NCBI GenBank assembly: GCA_024236175.1
Contig: JACKKY010000004.1
Coordinates: 664,046 to 728,045, forward strand
DNA: 64,000 nucleotides
Direction: 5' to 3'
From: Novosphingobium sp.
Lineage (GTDB): Bacteria; Pseudomonadota; Alphaproteobacteria; Sphingomonadales; Sphingomonadaceae
A program made the position numbers and the translations under genes. The notes beneath the pieces are model-generated. The model made no database searches and had not been told where the DNA came from. It worked only from the letters and a program-made list of their open reading frames with translations. Below are positions 17,670 through 25,605 of the stretch, in pieces (within the stretch, counting starts at the first letter, position 1; every line of letters starts with the position of its first letter).

Positions 17670-17684
17670 GAGAACATTGTTCTC
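17670..17684. promoter_or_regulatory. Perfect inverted repeat, probable TetR operator
   Basis: GAGAACA-T-TGTTCTC, two perfect 7-bp arms with a single central base, lies in the 122-bp region between the divergent ferredoxin/P450 operon and the TetR gene, 28 bp from the ferredoxin start. A TTGACA (minus strand, 17711-17716) upstream of it could be the -35 box of the P450 operon; the matching -10 is poor. Size, symmetry and position fit a TetR dimer site. Confidence 0.72.
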
Positions 17685-17763
17685 AACCACCTAGGTTAGC
17701 TTTTTTCGGTTGTCAACGGCTCCCGTTATGGACGGGCGTGCGAACACAGCGTAACCGAACGGG

Positions 17764-18420
17764 ATGGAAACGCACAACAGACCGTCCGAGGTCATTCCTG
17801 CCCCAGAAACGGGCGAGGAGGACATTGATCGCGCACGGCTGCTTATCGATGCCGCCAACGAGCTGCTGGATGAAGGTGGCCTCGAGGGACTGACCATTCG
17901 CGCGGTCCTGAAACGGACAGGCCTCGCCCGGCGTGCGTTTTATGAACGCTTTGCGGGGAAAGACGGCCTGGTTCTGGCAGTCTTCGAGGAAACCCTGCTC
18001 CAGGCGGCGCAGATGTTCGCCGATCAGATCAGGCATATCGACGACCCGCTGAAGACGGTGGAGATCATCGTGACCGGTCTCCTGAGCGGCGCGCTCGACC
18101 GCGCCGGCGAACTCACCGAGCGCCGGGTCGCAGCAATGGTCCGCGAGCATTTGCGGCTGGCCGAATCCTGTCCGAACGAATTGCAGGCGGCGCTGGACCC
18201 TCTGCTGGACATCATTGCCGAAGAGGTCACCAAAGGCATCGGCACGGGGCAATTTCGCAAATGCGATCCCCATCTCCAGGCTACATTGATCTACAATCTT
18301 GTGGCAACGACTGTGCACACCGAACTGTTGATGCAGGAAGGCGGCAATGTCGATCGCTCCCGCGACAAGCAGTTCGGCGAGGAAATATGGGAGTTCTGCC
18401 GGCGCGCGATCGTAGCCTAG
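17764..18420 (+). CDS. TetR-family transcriptional regulator
   Basis: A 218-aa regulator. The N-terminal helix-turn-helix covers about residues 22-70, with LTIRAVLKRTGLARRAFYERFAGKDGLV as the recognition part. The C-terminal ligand domain is helical. It diverges from the ferredoxin-P450 operon and precedes an SDR and a PQQ-dehydrogenase on the same strand. The perfect inverted repeat at 17670 is the obvious operator candidate. It likely represses the P450 operon until a substrate or intermediate binds; this is inferred from layout. Confidence 0.92.
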   Translation: METHNRPSEVIPAPETGEEDIDRARLLIDAANELLDEGGLEGLTIRAVLKRTGLARRAFYERFAGKDGLVLAVFEETLLQAAQMFADQIRHIDDPLKTVEIIVTGLLSGALDRAGELTERRVAAMVREHLRLAESCPNELQAALDPLLDIIAEEVTKGIGTGQFRKCDPHLQATLIYNLVATTVHTELLMQEGGNVDRSRDKQFGEEIWEFCRRAIVA

Positions 18421-18455
18421 CCGGGCTCCCGAGAGGGAAGCGGGAGAGGACAGGA

Positions 18456-19223
18456 ATGGAGAAGGACCTGGCGGGCAAGACCGCGTTGGTCACGGGCGCC
18501 AGCAGGGGGCTTGGCGTACACATGGCAACCAGGCTCGCCGCCGCCGGGGCGCTGGTCGGGGTAAACTACGCATCCGACGAGGCCGCAGCGAGCGAGACCG
18601 TCCGGCGCATCGAGGAAGCCGGGGGACAGGCCTTCGCCGTCCAGACGAAGCTCGACGGCGAAGCCGCAGCGCAGCAGCTCGCCGAAAGGCTGGAGAAGGA
18701 GCTTACTGCGCGCACCGGCAGCAATGGGCTCGACATCCTCGTCAACAATATCGGCGGCGGCGACTATGGCCCGATCGTCAACGCGAACGAGGAATTCTAC
18801 GACCAGATGTTCACCAACAACGTGCGGGGGCCGTTCTTCCTGACCCGCGCACTCTACGACCGCATCAACGATTTCGGACGGATCATCAACATTTCCTCGG
18901 TCGGCGCACGGCTCACCGATCCCAACATCATCGTCTACACCATGGCCAAGGCGGCGGTCGATGCCTTCACCCGCGTCCTCGCCCAGGATATCGGCAAGCG
19001 CGGCATCACCGTGAATTCGGTGGCGCCCGGATTCACCGCCGGCCCGACCAACGACTACATCGTCAATGACCCGGTCGCAGCCAAGCAGGTGACCGACGTC
19101 ACCGCGCTCGCCCGCTTCGGCCAGCCCGAGGAAATTGCCGACGTCGTGCATTTCCTCGCATCCCCGGCGGGGCGCTGGGTGACGGCGCAGAACATCGAGG
19201 CAAGCGGGGGCTTCAAGCTGTGA
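18456..19223 (+). CDS. SDR family oxidoreductase
   Basis: A 255-aa classical SDR. The cofactor motif TGASRGLG, NNIG in place of NNAG, a catalytic Ser in ISSVGA and the active-site YTMAK are visible. ATG 18456 follows GGAGAGGA (18443-18450); a longer in-frame reading overlaps the TetR gene and is not family-like. The stop overlaps the GTG start of the PQQ-dehydrogenase, so the two are coupled. It may oxidise the alcohol made by the P450s in the cytoplasm while the PQQ enzyme does so in the periplasm; this is speculative. Confidence 0.92.
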   Translation: MEKDLAGKTALVTGASRGLGVHMATRLAAAGALVGVNYASDEAAASETVRRIEEAGGQAFAVQTKLDGEAAAQQLAERLEKELTARTGSNGLDILVNNIGGGDYGPIVNANEEFYDQMFTNNVRGPFFLTRALYDRINDFGRIINISSVGARLTDPNIIVYTMAKAAVDAFTRVLAQDIGKRGITVNSVAPGFTAGPTNDYIVNDPVAAKQVTDVTALARFGQPEEIADVVHFLASPAGRWVTAQNIEASGGFKL

Positions 19224-21304
19224 ACCGTATCGCGGCATGGGCGGCATTGCCGCTCGCCCTTGCACTTGCCGCCTGCAAGGCGGGCGCGGGTGGCGACGCC
19301 GTACCGGATCGCTACGACTGGCCAAGCTACGGCGGGCAGGTCGACGAGGCCGGATATGCCGCGCTCGGGCAGATCCACAGCGGCAACGTCGACAGGCTCG
19401 GCCTTGCCTGGTCGCTCGACCTTCCCGGCCAGCAATCGCTGGAAGCGACTCCGCTCGCAGTGGACGGCGTGCTCTACTTCACCGGCAGCTATTCCGATGT
19501 TTTCGCCGTCTCGGTCGACACCGGCGAACTGCTCTGGACGCACCAAGCCAAAGTTTACGAACACAACAAGGCGAAGATGAACTTCATCTTCCCGCTCAAT
19601 CGCGGCTGCGCCTATTCCGACGGCCGGGTCTTTTCGGCAACCATCGACGGTCGGCTGCTGGCGCTCGACGCCAAGACCGGCGAGCTCCTGTGGAGCACCG
19701 AGACGGTGGAGCGCGACGACCAGCGCTTCGTCACCGGAGCGCCGCGCGCCTTCAACGGCAAGGTCATCATCGGCCAGGGCGGCGGCGATACCGGCCAGCG
19801 CGGCTATGTCACCGCCTATGACGAGAAGACCGGCGAGCAGGCCTGGCGCTTCTATACGGTTCCCGGCAGCCCCGAGGAGAACAAAGGCGATCCGGCGATG
19901 GAGGCCGCCGCCAAGACCTGGAGCGGCGAATACTGGAAGACGGGCACCGGCGGCACCGCCTGGCACGGCATAACATTCGACCCCGAACTCAACCGGATCT
20001 ACGTCGGCACCGGCAATTCCGGCCCCTACGATCCGCAAAAGCGCAGTCCGGGCGACGGCGACAACCTCTATCTCGCCTCCATCGTCGCGCTCGACGCCGA
20101 TACCGGCAAGTATATCTGGCACTATCAGGTCAACCCGCGCGAAGCCTGGGACTACAAGGCGACGGCGGGCATGATCACCGCGACGCTGGAGATAGACGGC
20201 AAGCCGCGCAAGGTGCTGATGCAGGCGCCGACCAACGGCTTCTTCTACGTGCTCGACCGCGAGACGGGAAAACTCATTTCCGCCGAAAAGCTCGGCAAGG
20301 CCACCTGGGCGGAGCGGATCGACATCGAGACCGGACGACCGGTGGAGAATCCCGATATCCGCTACGAGGACGGCGAGAGCGTGATCTGGCCCTGGACCGG
20401 CGGCGCGCACAACTGGCAGGCCATGTCGTACAATCCCGATACCGGGCTGGTCTACGTCCCCTACATGGAGCTCGGCTTCCGGTTCACCCGGGCCCCCGAC
20501 ACCTTTTCCGGAGTGGTCGCGACGCCCGTCGGCTCAGACGACGAGCATGAGGGCAAGGGCGCGCTGATCGCATGGGACCCGGTCACGCAGAAACCGAAAT
20601 GGACCGTCTGGCACGACTGGATGTGGAACGGGGGCACCCTGTCTACCGCAGGCGACCTCGTGTTCCAGGGCACCGCCGATGGCTGGCTGACGGCCTACGA
20701 TGCCGAAGACGGCGACGTGCTCTGGCGATTCAACACCGGGCTGGGCATCATCGCTCCGCCGATCTCCTATTCATGGAAGGGCACGCAGTACGTCTCCCTG
20801 CTTGTCGGCTGGGCGGGACCGAACCCCTACGGCAACAACCTGATGCCCACCGGCTGGCGCTACAACGCCCAGCCGCGCCGCCTGCTGACCTTCAAGCTCG
20901 ACGGCAAGGCGAAGCTGCCCGCGACGGCGCCCTACGACGAAACCCCGCATCCGCTGGACGACCCCGACCTCGTGCTGGCCTCCGCAGACGTCACCGCAGG
21001 AGAAACACTTTACCACATGGGCTGCAACGGCTGTCACGGCGGCAACCTGCAGTCCTCCGGCGCGCCGGGGCCGGACCTGCGCGAATCCGCCATCGCGCTC
21101 GACAAGGACGCCTTGTGGAGCGTGCTGCATGACGGGGTGCTGCTGTCGAAAGGCATGCCGCAGTTTCCCGGCTTCACCCGCGAGCAGGTGGGGCAGATCT
21201 ACAGCTATATACGCGCCGGCGCCCGCAAGGAGCTGGAGCGGCAGGAAAAGGGTTCTCAGCCGGGCGCGGCCGAGGAGAAAAGCCGCTCGATATCGGCGGG
21301 ATAG
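19220..21304 (+). CDS. PQQ-dependent alcohol dehydrogenase with C-terminal cytochrome c (quinohaemoprotein), lipoprotein signal
   Basis: A 694-aa type II quinohaemoprotein dehydrogenase starting at GTG 19220, which overlaps the SDR stop. The N-terminus has a lipoprotein signal with lipobox LAAC (Cys near residue 19). An eight-bladed propeller follows, with W-motif repeats such as LDAKTGELLWS and the catalytic Asp in REAWDYKATAG. The C-terminal cytochrome c domain carries CNGCH near residue 605. It would oxidise alcohols in the periplasm and pass electrons to the respiratory chain. The vicinal Cys pair normal near the PQQ ring is absent: the segment reads NFIFPLNRGCAY. The 3' end overlaps the convergent kinase gene by 49 bp. 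Confidence 0.94.
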   Translation: MNRIAAWAALPLALALAACKAGAGGDAVPDRYDWPSYGGQVDEAGYAALGQIHSGNVDRLGLAWSLDLPGQQSLEATPLAVDGVLYFTGSYSDVFAVSVDTGELLWTHQAKVYEHNKAKMNFIFPLNRGCAYSDGRVFSATIDGRLLALDAKTGELLWSTETVERDDQRFVTGAPRAFNGKVIIGQGGGDTGQRGYVTAYDEKTGEQAWRFYTVPGSPEENKGDPAMEAAAKTWSGEYWKTGTGGTAWHGITFDPELNRIYVGTGNSGPYDPQKRSPGDGDNLYLASIVALDADTGKYIWHYQVNPREAWDYKATAGMITATLEIDGKPRKVLMQAPTNGFFYVLDRETGKLISAEKLGKATWAERIDIETGRPVENPDIRYEDGESVIWPWTGGAHNWQAMSYNPDTGLVYVPYMELGFRFTRAPDTFSGVVATPVGSDDEHEGKGALIAWDPVTQKPKWTVWHDWMWNGGTLSTAGDLVFQGTADGWLTAYDAEDGDVLWRFNTGLGIIAPPISYSWKGTQYVSLLVGWAGPNPYGNNLMPTGWRYNAQPRRLLTFKLDGKAKLPATAPYDETPHPLDDPDLVLASADVTAGETLYHMGCNGCHGGNLQSSGAPGPDLRESAIALDKDALWSVLHDGVLLSKGMPQFPGFTREQVGQIYSYIRAGARKELERQEKGSQPGAAEEKSRSISAG

Positions 21305-22185
21305 GCCAGGTTGGTTCCCGGCGTGAGCACGGCGGCCGAGCCTGCGGCCATGCCGAACCGGAAAGCCTTCTCCTCGTCCCACCCCCTTGCCAGGGCATGG
21401 ACCATCGCGGCCAGGAAGCTGTCACCCGCGCCGACCGCGCTGCGGGCCTCGATATCGGCGGCGGGCAAGTGAAGCGCGCCATCGCGCCGCGCCAGCACGG
21501 CACCGCGATGCCCCATGGTGACGGCGACGAGTTCGGCCTGCCCCCCGGCGACGATAGCCGAGGCTTCCTCGGCGATTTCCTCCGGCGTTTCCACGTCCCG
21601 GCCGATGAGCTGGCGAAACTCGCCCAGGCTCGGCTTGACCAGCAGGAGGCCGCCGGCGGCGAGCCCTTGCTTCAGCGCCTCACCCGATGAATCGAGGACC
21701 AAGCCGATGCCCCGGTCGCGCATGATAGCCGCAACTCTTCCATAGAAGTCCGTGGGCACGCCGGGCGGCAGCGAGCCGCTGGCCACAAGGTAATCGCAAT
21801 CCACCTGCGCGAGTTCGTCGAGGCACCGCTGCCACTCCTCCGGCACCACCTTCGGACCGGGCGGAACGAAGCGGTATTCCTTGCCGCTCCCCCGCTCGAA
21901 TACGGCAGTGGAAAGCCTTGTGGGCTCACTGATCGGAATGCGCATGCGCACCAGCTGGTGCAGGTCCACCAGCCCATCGAGCGCCGGTCCCGTCGGTCCG
22001 CCGGAGAGATAGATGCAGCGGGCATTGCCGCCAAGACGCACGAAAACGCGGGCGACATTGATGCCGCCGCCGCCCGGCGCGTAGTACTCGCCGCCCGCAC
22101 GCATCTTGCGCGTGTGAAACACGCTCTCGACTTCATAGGCCACGTCGATCGTGGGATTCATCGTCAGCGTGGCGATGGTCTTCAT
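21256..22185 (-). CDS. PfkB-family hexose/sugar-phosphate kinase (1-phosphofructokinase-like)
   Basis: A 309-aa ribokinase-family kinase. It has GGGGINVARVFVRLGG near residue 38, and the ATP/anion-hole and catalytic motif is SAVGAGDSFLAAMV near residue 255, with Asp as base. It begins MKTIATLTMNPTID, typical of 1-phosphofructokinase/tagatose-6-phosphate kinase members. The likely reaction is phosphorylation of fructose-1-phosphate, fructose-6-phosphate or a related sugar phosphate. It lies downstream of the Hsp20 gene on the same strand and overlaps the convergent PQQ-dehydrogenase 3' end by 49 bp. Confidence 0.9.
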   Translation of the reverse strand: MKTIATLTMNPTIDVAYEVESVFHTRKMRAGGEYYAPGGGGINVARVFVRLGGNARCIYLSGGPTGPALDGLVDLHQLVRMRIPISEPTRLSTAVFERGSGKEYRFVPPGPKVVPEEWQRCLDELAQVDCDYLVASGSLPPGVPTDFYGRVAAIMRDRGIGLVLDSSGEALKQGLAAGGLLLVKPSLGEFRQLIGRDVETPEEIAEEASAIVAGGQAELVAVTMGHRGAVLARRDGALHLPAADIEARSAVGAGDSFLAAMVHALARGWDEEKAFRFGMAAGSAAVLTPGTNLAYPADIERLFSSAAPG

Positions 22186-22359
22186 GCGGGCATCCCGGCC
22201 TTCATCCGTTGCGAGCCATACCTTTCCTTATCGCCGGCGCATGACATCGCAAGGACCGAAAAGGCAACGGCCGGGCCAGCTGACGACCCGGCCGTGCACG
22301 AAATCCGCCGATGTCTGGCGATCGGGGGAGTACCGCCATGCCGCCGGCGGAAACTGCGG

Positions 22360-22857
22360 CTACTTCTTGTTGCCGATCGGTATCGACCGCGGCTTCTTTT
22401 CCTCGGCTGCGAGGCGAGGCACAGTGACTTTCAGCAGCCCCTTGTCGAGATGCGCCTCGGCCTTGTCGGCATCGGCCTCGAACGGCAGCGCGAACCGGCG
22501 CATGAAGGTTCCCTGGCTACGCTCGACGAGGTGGTAATGCTTGTCCTCGTCCTTCTCCTCGCGCTCGTCCTTGTGCTCGGCCTTGATGGTGAGCACGCCG
22601 TCGTGGATGTCGAGCGTGACATCCTTCTCGTCGAAGCCCGGCAGCTCGGCCGTCAGTTCCAGGCCGGCCCCGGTTTCCGCGACATCGACCTTGGGCACCA
22701 GGAAGCCGCCTTTCTCGCTGGTCATGGCCGCGGGCAGCCCGCGCCCGAAGTCTTCGAGCAGGCGGTCCATTTCCTCGCGAAAGCCCGTGAACGGGTCGTA
22801 GCCGCCCCGTGCAAGCCCGGCACGGCGGAAGGGAATAATCGAACGAAAATCAGCCAT
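22360..22857 (-). CDS. Hsp20/alpha-crystallin small heat-shock protein
   Basis: A 165-aa small heat-shock chaperone. The alpha-crystallin domain runs from about residue 55 (VPKVDVAETGAGLELTAELPGF) to about 150, with the conserved GVLTIKAEHK and AHLDKGLLKVTVP segments. A C-terminal IPI tripeptide (IxI motif) would mediate oligomer contacts. The start is ATG 22855-22857 with AGGAGA upstream; the longer frame would include that ribosome-binding site. A dyad at 22879-22899 directly precedes the Shine-Dalgarno. It holds unfolding proteins in a refoldable state during stress. Confidence 0.95.
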   Translation of the reverse strand: MADFRSIIPFRRAGLARGGYDPFTGFREEMDRLLEDFGRGLPAAMTSEKGGFLVPKVDVAETGAGLELTAELPGFDEKDVTLDIHDGVLTIKAEHKDEREEKDEDKHYHLVERSQGTFMRRFALPFEADADKAEAHLDKGLLKVTVPRLAAEEKKPRSIPIGNKK

Positions 22858-22878
22858 CTCATGTCTCCTCGAATAATC

Positions 22879-22899
22879 TTGCATTCATAACATATGCAA
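22879..22899 (-). promoter_or_regulatory. Dyad just upstream of Hsp20 ribosome-binding site
   Basis: TTGCAT and ATGCAA are perfect 6-bp arms with a 9-base spacer, ending about 10 bp before the Shine-Dalgarno of the Hsp20 gene. The N9 geometry recalls CIRCE, but the arm sequence is not CIRCE. It could be a repressor operator or a 5' leader hairpin acting on translation. Small heat-shock genes of alphaproteobacteria often use leader RNA thermometers, but I do not see a ROSE consensus. Confidence 0.45.
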
Positions 22900-23048
22900 A
22901 AGAAACATGCATTGATTGCGGTCAAATTACCGGACCAGTCGCCGAGTTCCGGCTGGAAAACGGCGCCTCATCCGGTCTGGCCAAGCAGTGCGAATTGCGT
23001 CACCATGCGCACAGCAACAGCCATTCAGGGCGAAAGGGAGAGCGAGCG

Positions 23049-23870
23049 ATGCGGTTTCGCCCATTGCATCCGGATTTTGGTGCCGAAGTGCTCGATTTCA
23101 ATATCCAGACAGGCGGCACGGCAGAAGAAATCGAGGAGCTGCGGCGCGCCTATGACGAATACAGCATGCTGCTGTTTCGCGGCGGCGGCAGGCTTGCCCC
23201 CGAACGCCATGTCGAGATCGCCGGCTGGTTCGGCCCGCCCGAGCCCGTCGACAACAGCGGCGAAGGCGATTTCGTCTCGGTCCTGCAGAACGGGGATTCA
23301 GCCGGCAGCATGAAGCTGCCGTTCCATTCGGACCTCACCTACACCGACGATCCGATCCAGGCGATCTGCCTGCAGGCGATCGAACTGCCCAGCAAGCCGA
23401 CTTCGACCACCTATGTGAGCGGCTCGGCCGCCTGGTTCAGCCTGCCCGCCGACCTCCAGGCACGGCTCGAGGGGCTGACGCTGCGCCATTTCTACCGGAC
23501 GCGGATGCGGGAGTTCGACTGGCCCGATTTCATCGCCGAACATCCCGTCCGCAAGAGCCATCCGCGCACCGGCAAGCCGATCCTGTTCGTCACCGAGAAC
23601 CATGCGGAGCGCATCCTCGAGCTCGACGAGGACGAAAGCCGCGCCCTGATCGACGAGCTGTTCGGCCATCTCTACGCGCCCGAGCGGCAATACGAACACG
23701 TGTGGCAGCTCAACGACGTGCTGATGTGGGACAACCTCGTGCTGCAGCATGCCCGGACCGAACAGTCCGACCCCGGCGAGGGAAAGCGCGCCCTGCAACG
23801 CGTCGCCCTTTCGGACACGACGCTCGGCCAGCACCTCGAAAAGGCACGGGCGCAAGCAGCGGCAGCCTAG
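23049..23870 (+). CDS. TauD/TfdA-family 2-oxoglutarate dioxygenase
   Basis: A 273-aa Fe(II)/2-oxoglutarate dioxygenase. The metal triad is His-x-Asp in PFHSDLTY (about residues 99-106) and the distal His in LQHARTEQSD, with an Arg in GKRALQRV to bind 2-oxoglutarate. ATG 23049 is preceded by AAGGGAG (23034-23040). Members hydroxylate and so cleave sulfonates, phenoxyacetates and similar compounds; the substrate here is unknown. It is convergent with the SDR at 23874 (3-bp gap) and diverges from Hsp20. Confidence 0.9.
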   Translation: MRFRPLHPDFGAEVLDFNIQTGGTAEEIEELRRAYDEYSMLLFRGGGRLAPERHVEIAGWFGPPEPVDNSGEGDFVSVLQNGDSAGSMKLPFHSDLTYTDDPIQAICLQAIELPSKPTSTTYVSGSAAWFSLPADLQARLEGLTLRHFYRTRMREFDWPDFIAEHPVRKSHPRTGKPILFVTENHAERILELDEDESRALIDELFGHLYAPERQYEHVWQLNDVLMWDNLVLQHARTEQSDPGEGKRALQRVALSDTTLGQHLEKARAQAAAA

Positions 23871-23873
23871 ACG

Positions 23874-24719
23874 TTACACCGCATTCTCCGCGTCGAAGCG
23901 GGCGGCCTCGTCGAAGGCGTCAAGGACATAGCGGACATAGCCCTGTTCGAAGCCCTTGCGATGTGTCGGATCGGTCACGATCACCGGGTAATCGTTTCGG
24001 ATCGCGTTCAGCACCATTTGCGCGGCCTCCCCCGCCGGCCGGCTGACCGCCTGGTCGTGCTGGTCGGCGGCGCGGGGCAAGGTCACCTCGGACTGCTGCG
24101 GGCCGCCATAGCTGGCGGGCCGGTAGCGCGGAGAATCGGTAATGCTGCTTTCCACGGCGCTGGGGCACAGCACCGATGCGCCGACGCCGTATTTTGCAAG
24201 GTCCGGACGCAGGCTGAGGATCATGCCGACAATGCCGGCCTTCGCCGCGACATAGGGCGCATGGGCTCCGACGAAAGGCGCCAGCAGCGCAGCCACCGAA
24301 GCCGTGGCGACGACATGGCCCTCGCGCGCGGCGATCATGTCGGGCAGGAACGCCTGGATGCAATGCGTCACCCCGTAGAGGCTGACGTCGATCACCCAGT
24401 CCACGTCGTCATCCGACATGTCGGTGAGTTCCTCGAACATCGTGACGCCGGCATTGGCGACCAGCAGCGAGACCGGCCCCAGCTCGCGATTGACCTGCCG
24501 TTTCATCGCCGCCACCGAAGCGCGGTCGCTGACGTCGCACGCGATCGCCACCGCTCTCCCGCCGGCCCGCCCGATTTCATCCGCGACCGCCGCCGCACTG
24601 GCTTCCATGATGTCGGCGACGGCGACCGCCGCGCCTTCCCGCGCCAGCGCCAGTGCAATCGCCTTCCCGATGCCGCTACCCCCGCCGGTAACGACGGCGA
24701 CCTTGCCGGACACGTCCAT
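23874..24719 (-). CDS. SDR family oxidoreductase
   Basis: A 281-aa SDR with TGGGSGIG, ANAG, and the active-site YVAAK. The start is the ATG at 24717-24719, preceded on the minus strand by a purine-rich GGGGAGAGG; an in-frame upstream extension is not conserved-looking. It is slightly longer than a minimal SDR, with a C-terminal tail resembling members that end in an alpha-helical FEQGYVRYVLDAFDE. It lies between the TauD gene (convergent) and the CDGSH gene (divergent). The substrate is unknown. Confidence 0.9.
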   Translation of the reverse strand: MDVSGKVAVVTGGGSGIGKAIALALAREGAAVAVADIMEASAAAVADEIGRAGGRAVAIACDVSDRASVAAMKRQVNRELGPVSLLVANAGVTMFEELTDMSDDDVDWVIDVSLYGVTHCIQAFLPDMIAAREGHVVATASVAALLAPFVGAHAPYVAAKAGIVGMILSLRPDLAKYGVGASVLCPSAVESSITDSPRYRPASYGGPQQSEVTLPRAADQHDQAVSRPAGEAAQMVLNAIRNDYPVIVTDPTHRKGFEQGYVRYVLDAFDEAARFDAENAV

Positions 24720-24861
24720 GCCCTCTCCCCTTCCCTTTTCCTCGAATGATCCGTGCGATGCTGCCGGTGAACCGGGCCGGACGCAACACAATCGGAGAGG
24801 ACGGAGCGGGCTGCCTGGGCTATGCTGCCGGGACAGAGAACGAATGGATGGGAGACTGACA

Positions 24862-25101
24862 ATGCCGGCGCCTGAAATGCCCCAGAAATCGCCTTATTCC
24901 GTCGAGGTGGAGGCCGGTAAGAACTACTGGTGGTGTTCGTGCGGTAAGAGCGAGAACCAGCCGTTTTGCGATGCGTCGCACCGCGGAAGCGAATTCGCGC
25001 CGCTCCAGTACACGGCCGAGAAGGACGGCACCGTCTATTTCTGCGGATGCAAGAAGAGCGCGAACGGCGCGCTTTGCGATGCGTCTCACCGGAACCTCTA
25101 G
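24862..25101 (+). CDS. Twin CDGSH iron-sulfur domain protein
   Basis: A 79-aa protein with two CDGSH-type 2Fe-2S motifs in tandem: CSCGKSENQPFCDASH at about residues 31-46 and CGCKKSANGALCDASH at about 62-77. Each supplies the 3-Cys/1-His ligand set (C-x-C-x8-C-x3-H). Such small bacterial proteins are cytoplasmic, with suggested roles in redox or cluster transfer that remain poorly known. ATG 24862 follows GGGAGA; an ATG 18 bp upstream is possible. It is divergent from the SDR and encoded next to stress-type genes (DUF3606, Hsp20). Confidence 0.93.
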   Translation: MPAPEMPQKSPYSVEVEAGKNYWWCSCGKSENQPFCDASHRGSEFAPLQYTAEKDGTVYFCGCKKSANGALCDASHRNL

Positions 25102-25240
25102 CCCCGGAGCTGATTGAACCGGGCAAGTAACCCGGCCTTGCGGGGCGGCTTCGCGGCACCCCGGAGGCGGCTGTCGCGGGAAGGCAGCGGATATCCGCCA
25201 CGCTCCTCGTGCAGCCGCCAGCTTATGCGGACATTGCCGC

Positions 25241-25426
25241 TCAGCCCTTGAGGCGGATCGCCGCCTCGTTGAGCTTGCTCCGGTCATGCCCGACCTTGCG
25301 AATGATGTCGCGGGCCTGCTGCCGGGTCAGTCCGTGCTTGCGCGCGAAGTAGGTCACTTCGTAACCCTGCCCGGCATAGGTGCGTCCGCAATTGCCATTG
25401 CTTCGATTGGTCTGACTGTTGTTCAT
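25241..25426 (-). CDS. DUF3606-family small protein
   Basis: A 61-aa protein whose C-terminal half, YEVTYFARKHGLTRQQARDIIRKVGHDRSKLNEAA, matches the DUF3606 family of roughly 60-residue alphaproteobacterial proteins (helix-turn-helix-like, uncharacterised). A clear AGGAGGTGAC precedes the start on the minus strand. It is flanked by a 179-bp upstream region containing a short GGTGA-N6-TCACC dyad (about 25490-25505). Members often sit near stress genes; that is context only and no function is assigned. Confidence 0.85.
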   Translation of the reverse strand: MNNSQTNRSNGNCGRTYAGQGYEVTYFARKHGLTRQQARDIIRKVGHDRSKLNEAAIRLKG

Positions 25427-25605
25427 CGTGTCACCTCCTTTCGATGTTCAATCGATGAGGCGGTTATCGCCGGCCCGCGCCGGAAAGGCGGTGAACTAAC
25501 TCACCGGTGCCGTGTGACTTTTCTCACCTCGGGCGTTAATCATCCGGAAAGCATGCCGGTCCGCGGAGTTCCCCGCCGGATCCACCATCCCCGACCGGGC
25601 TGGAG

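Noticed and set aside
22879..22899. CIRCE operator (HrcA site) for Hsp20
   Set aside because: The spacer length fits but the arms TTGCAT/ATGCAA do not match the TTAGCACTC/GAGTGCTAA consensus.
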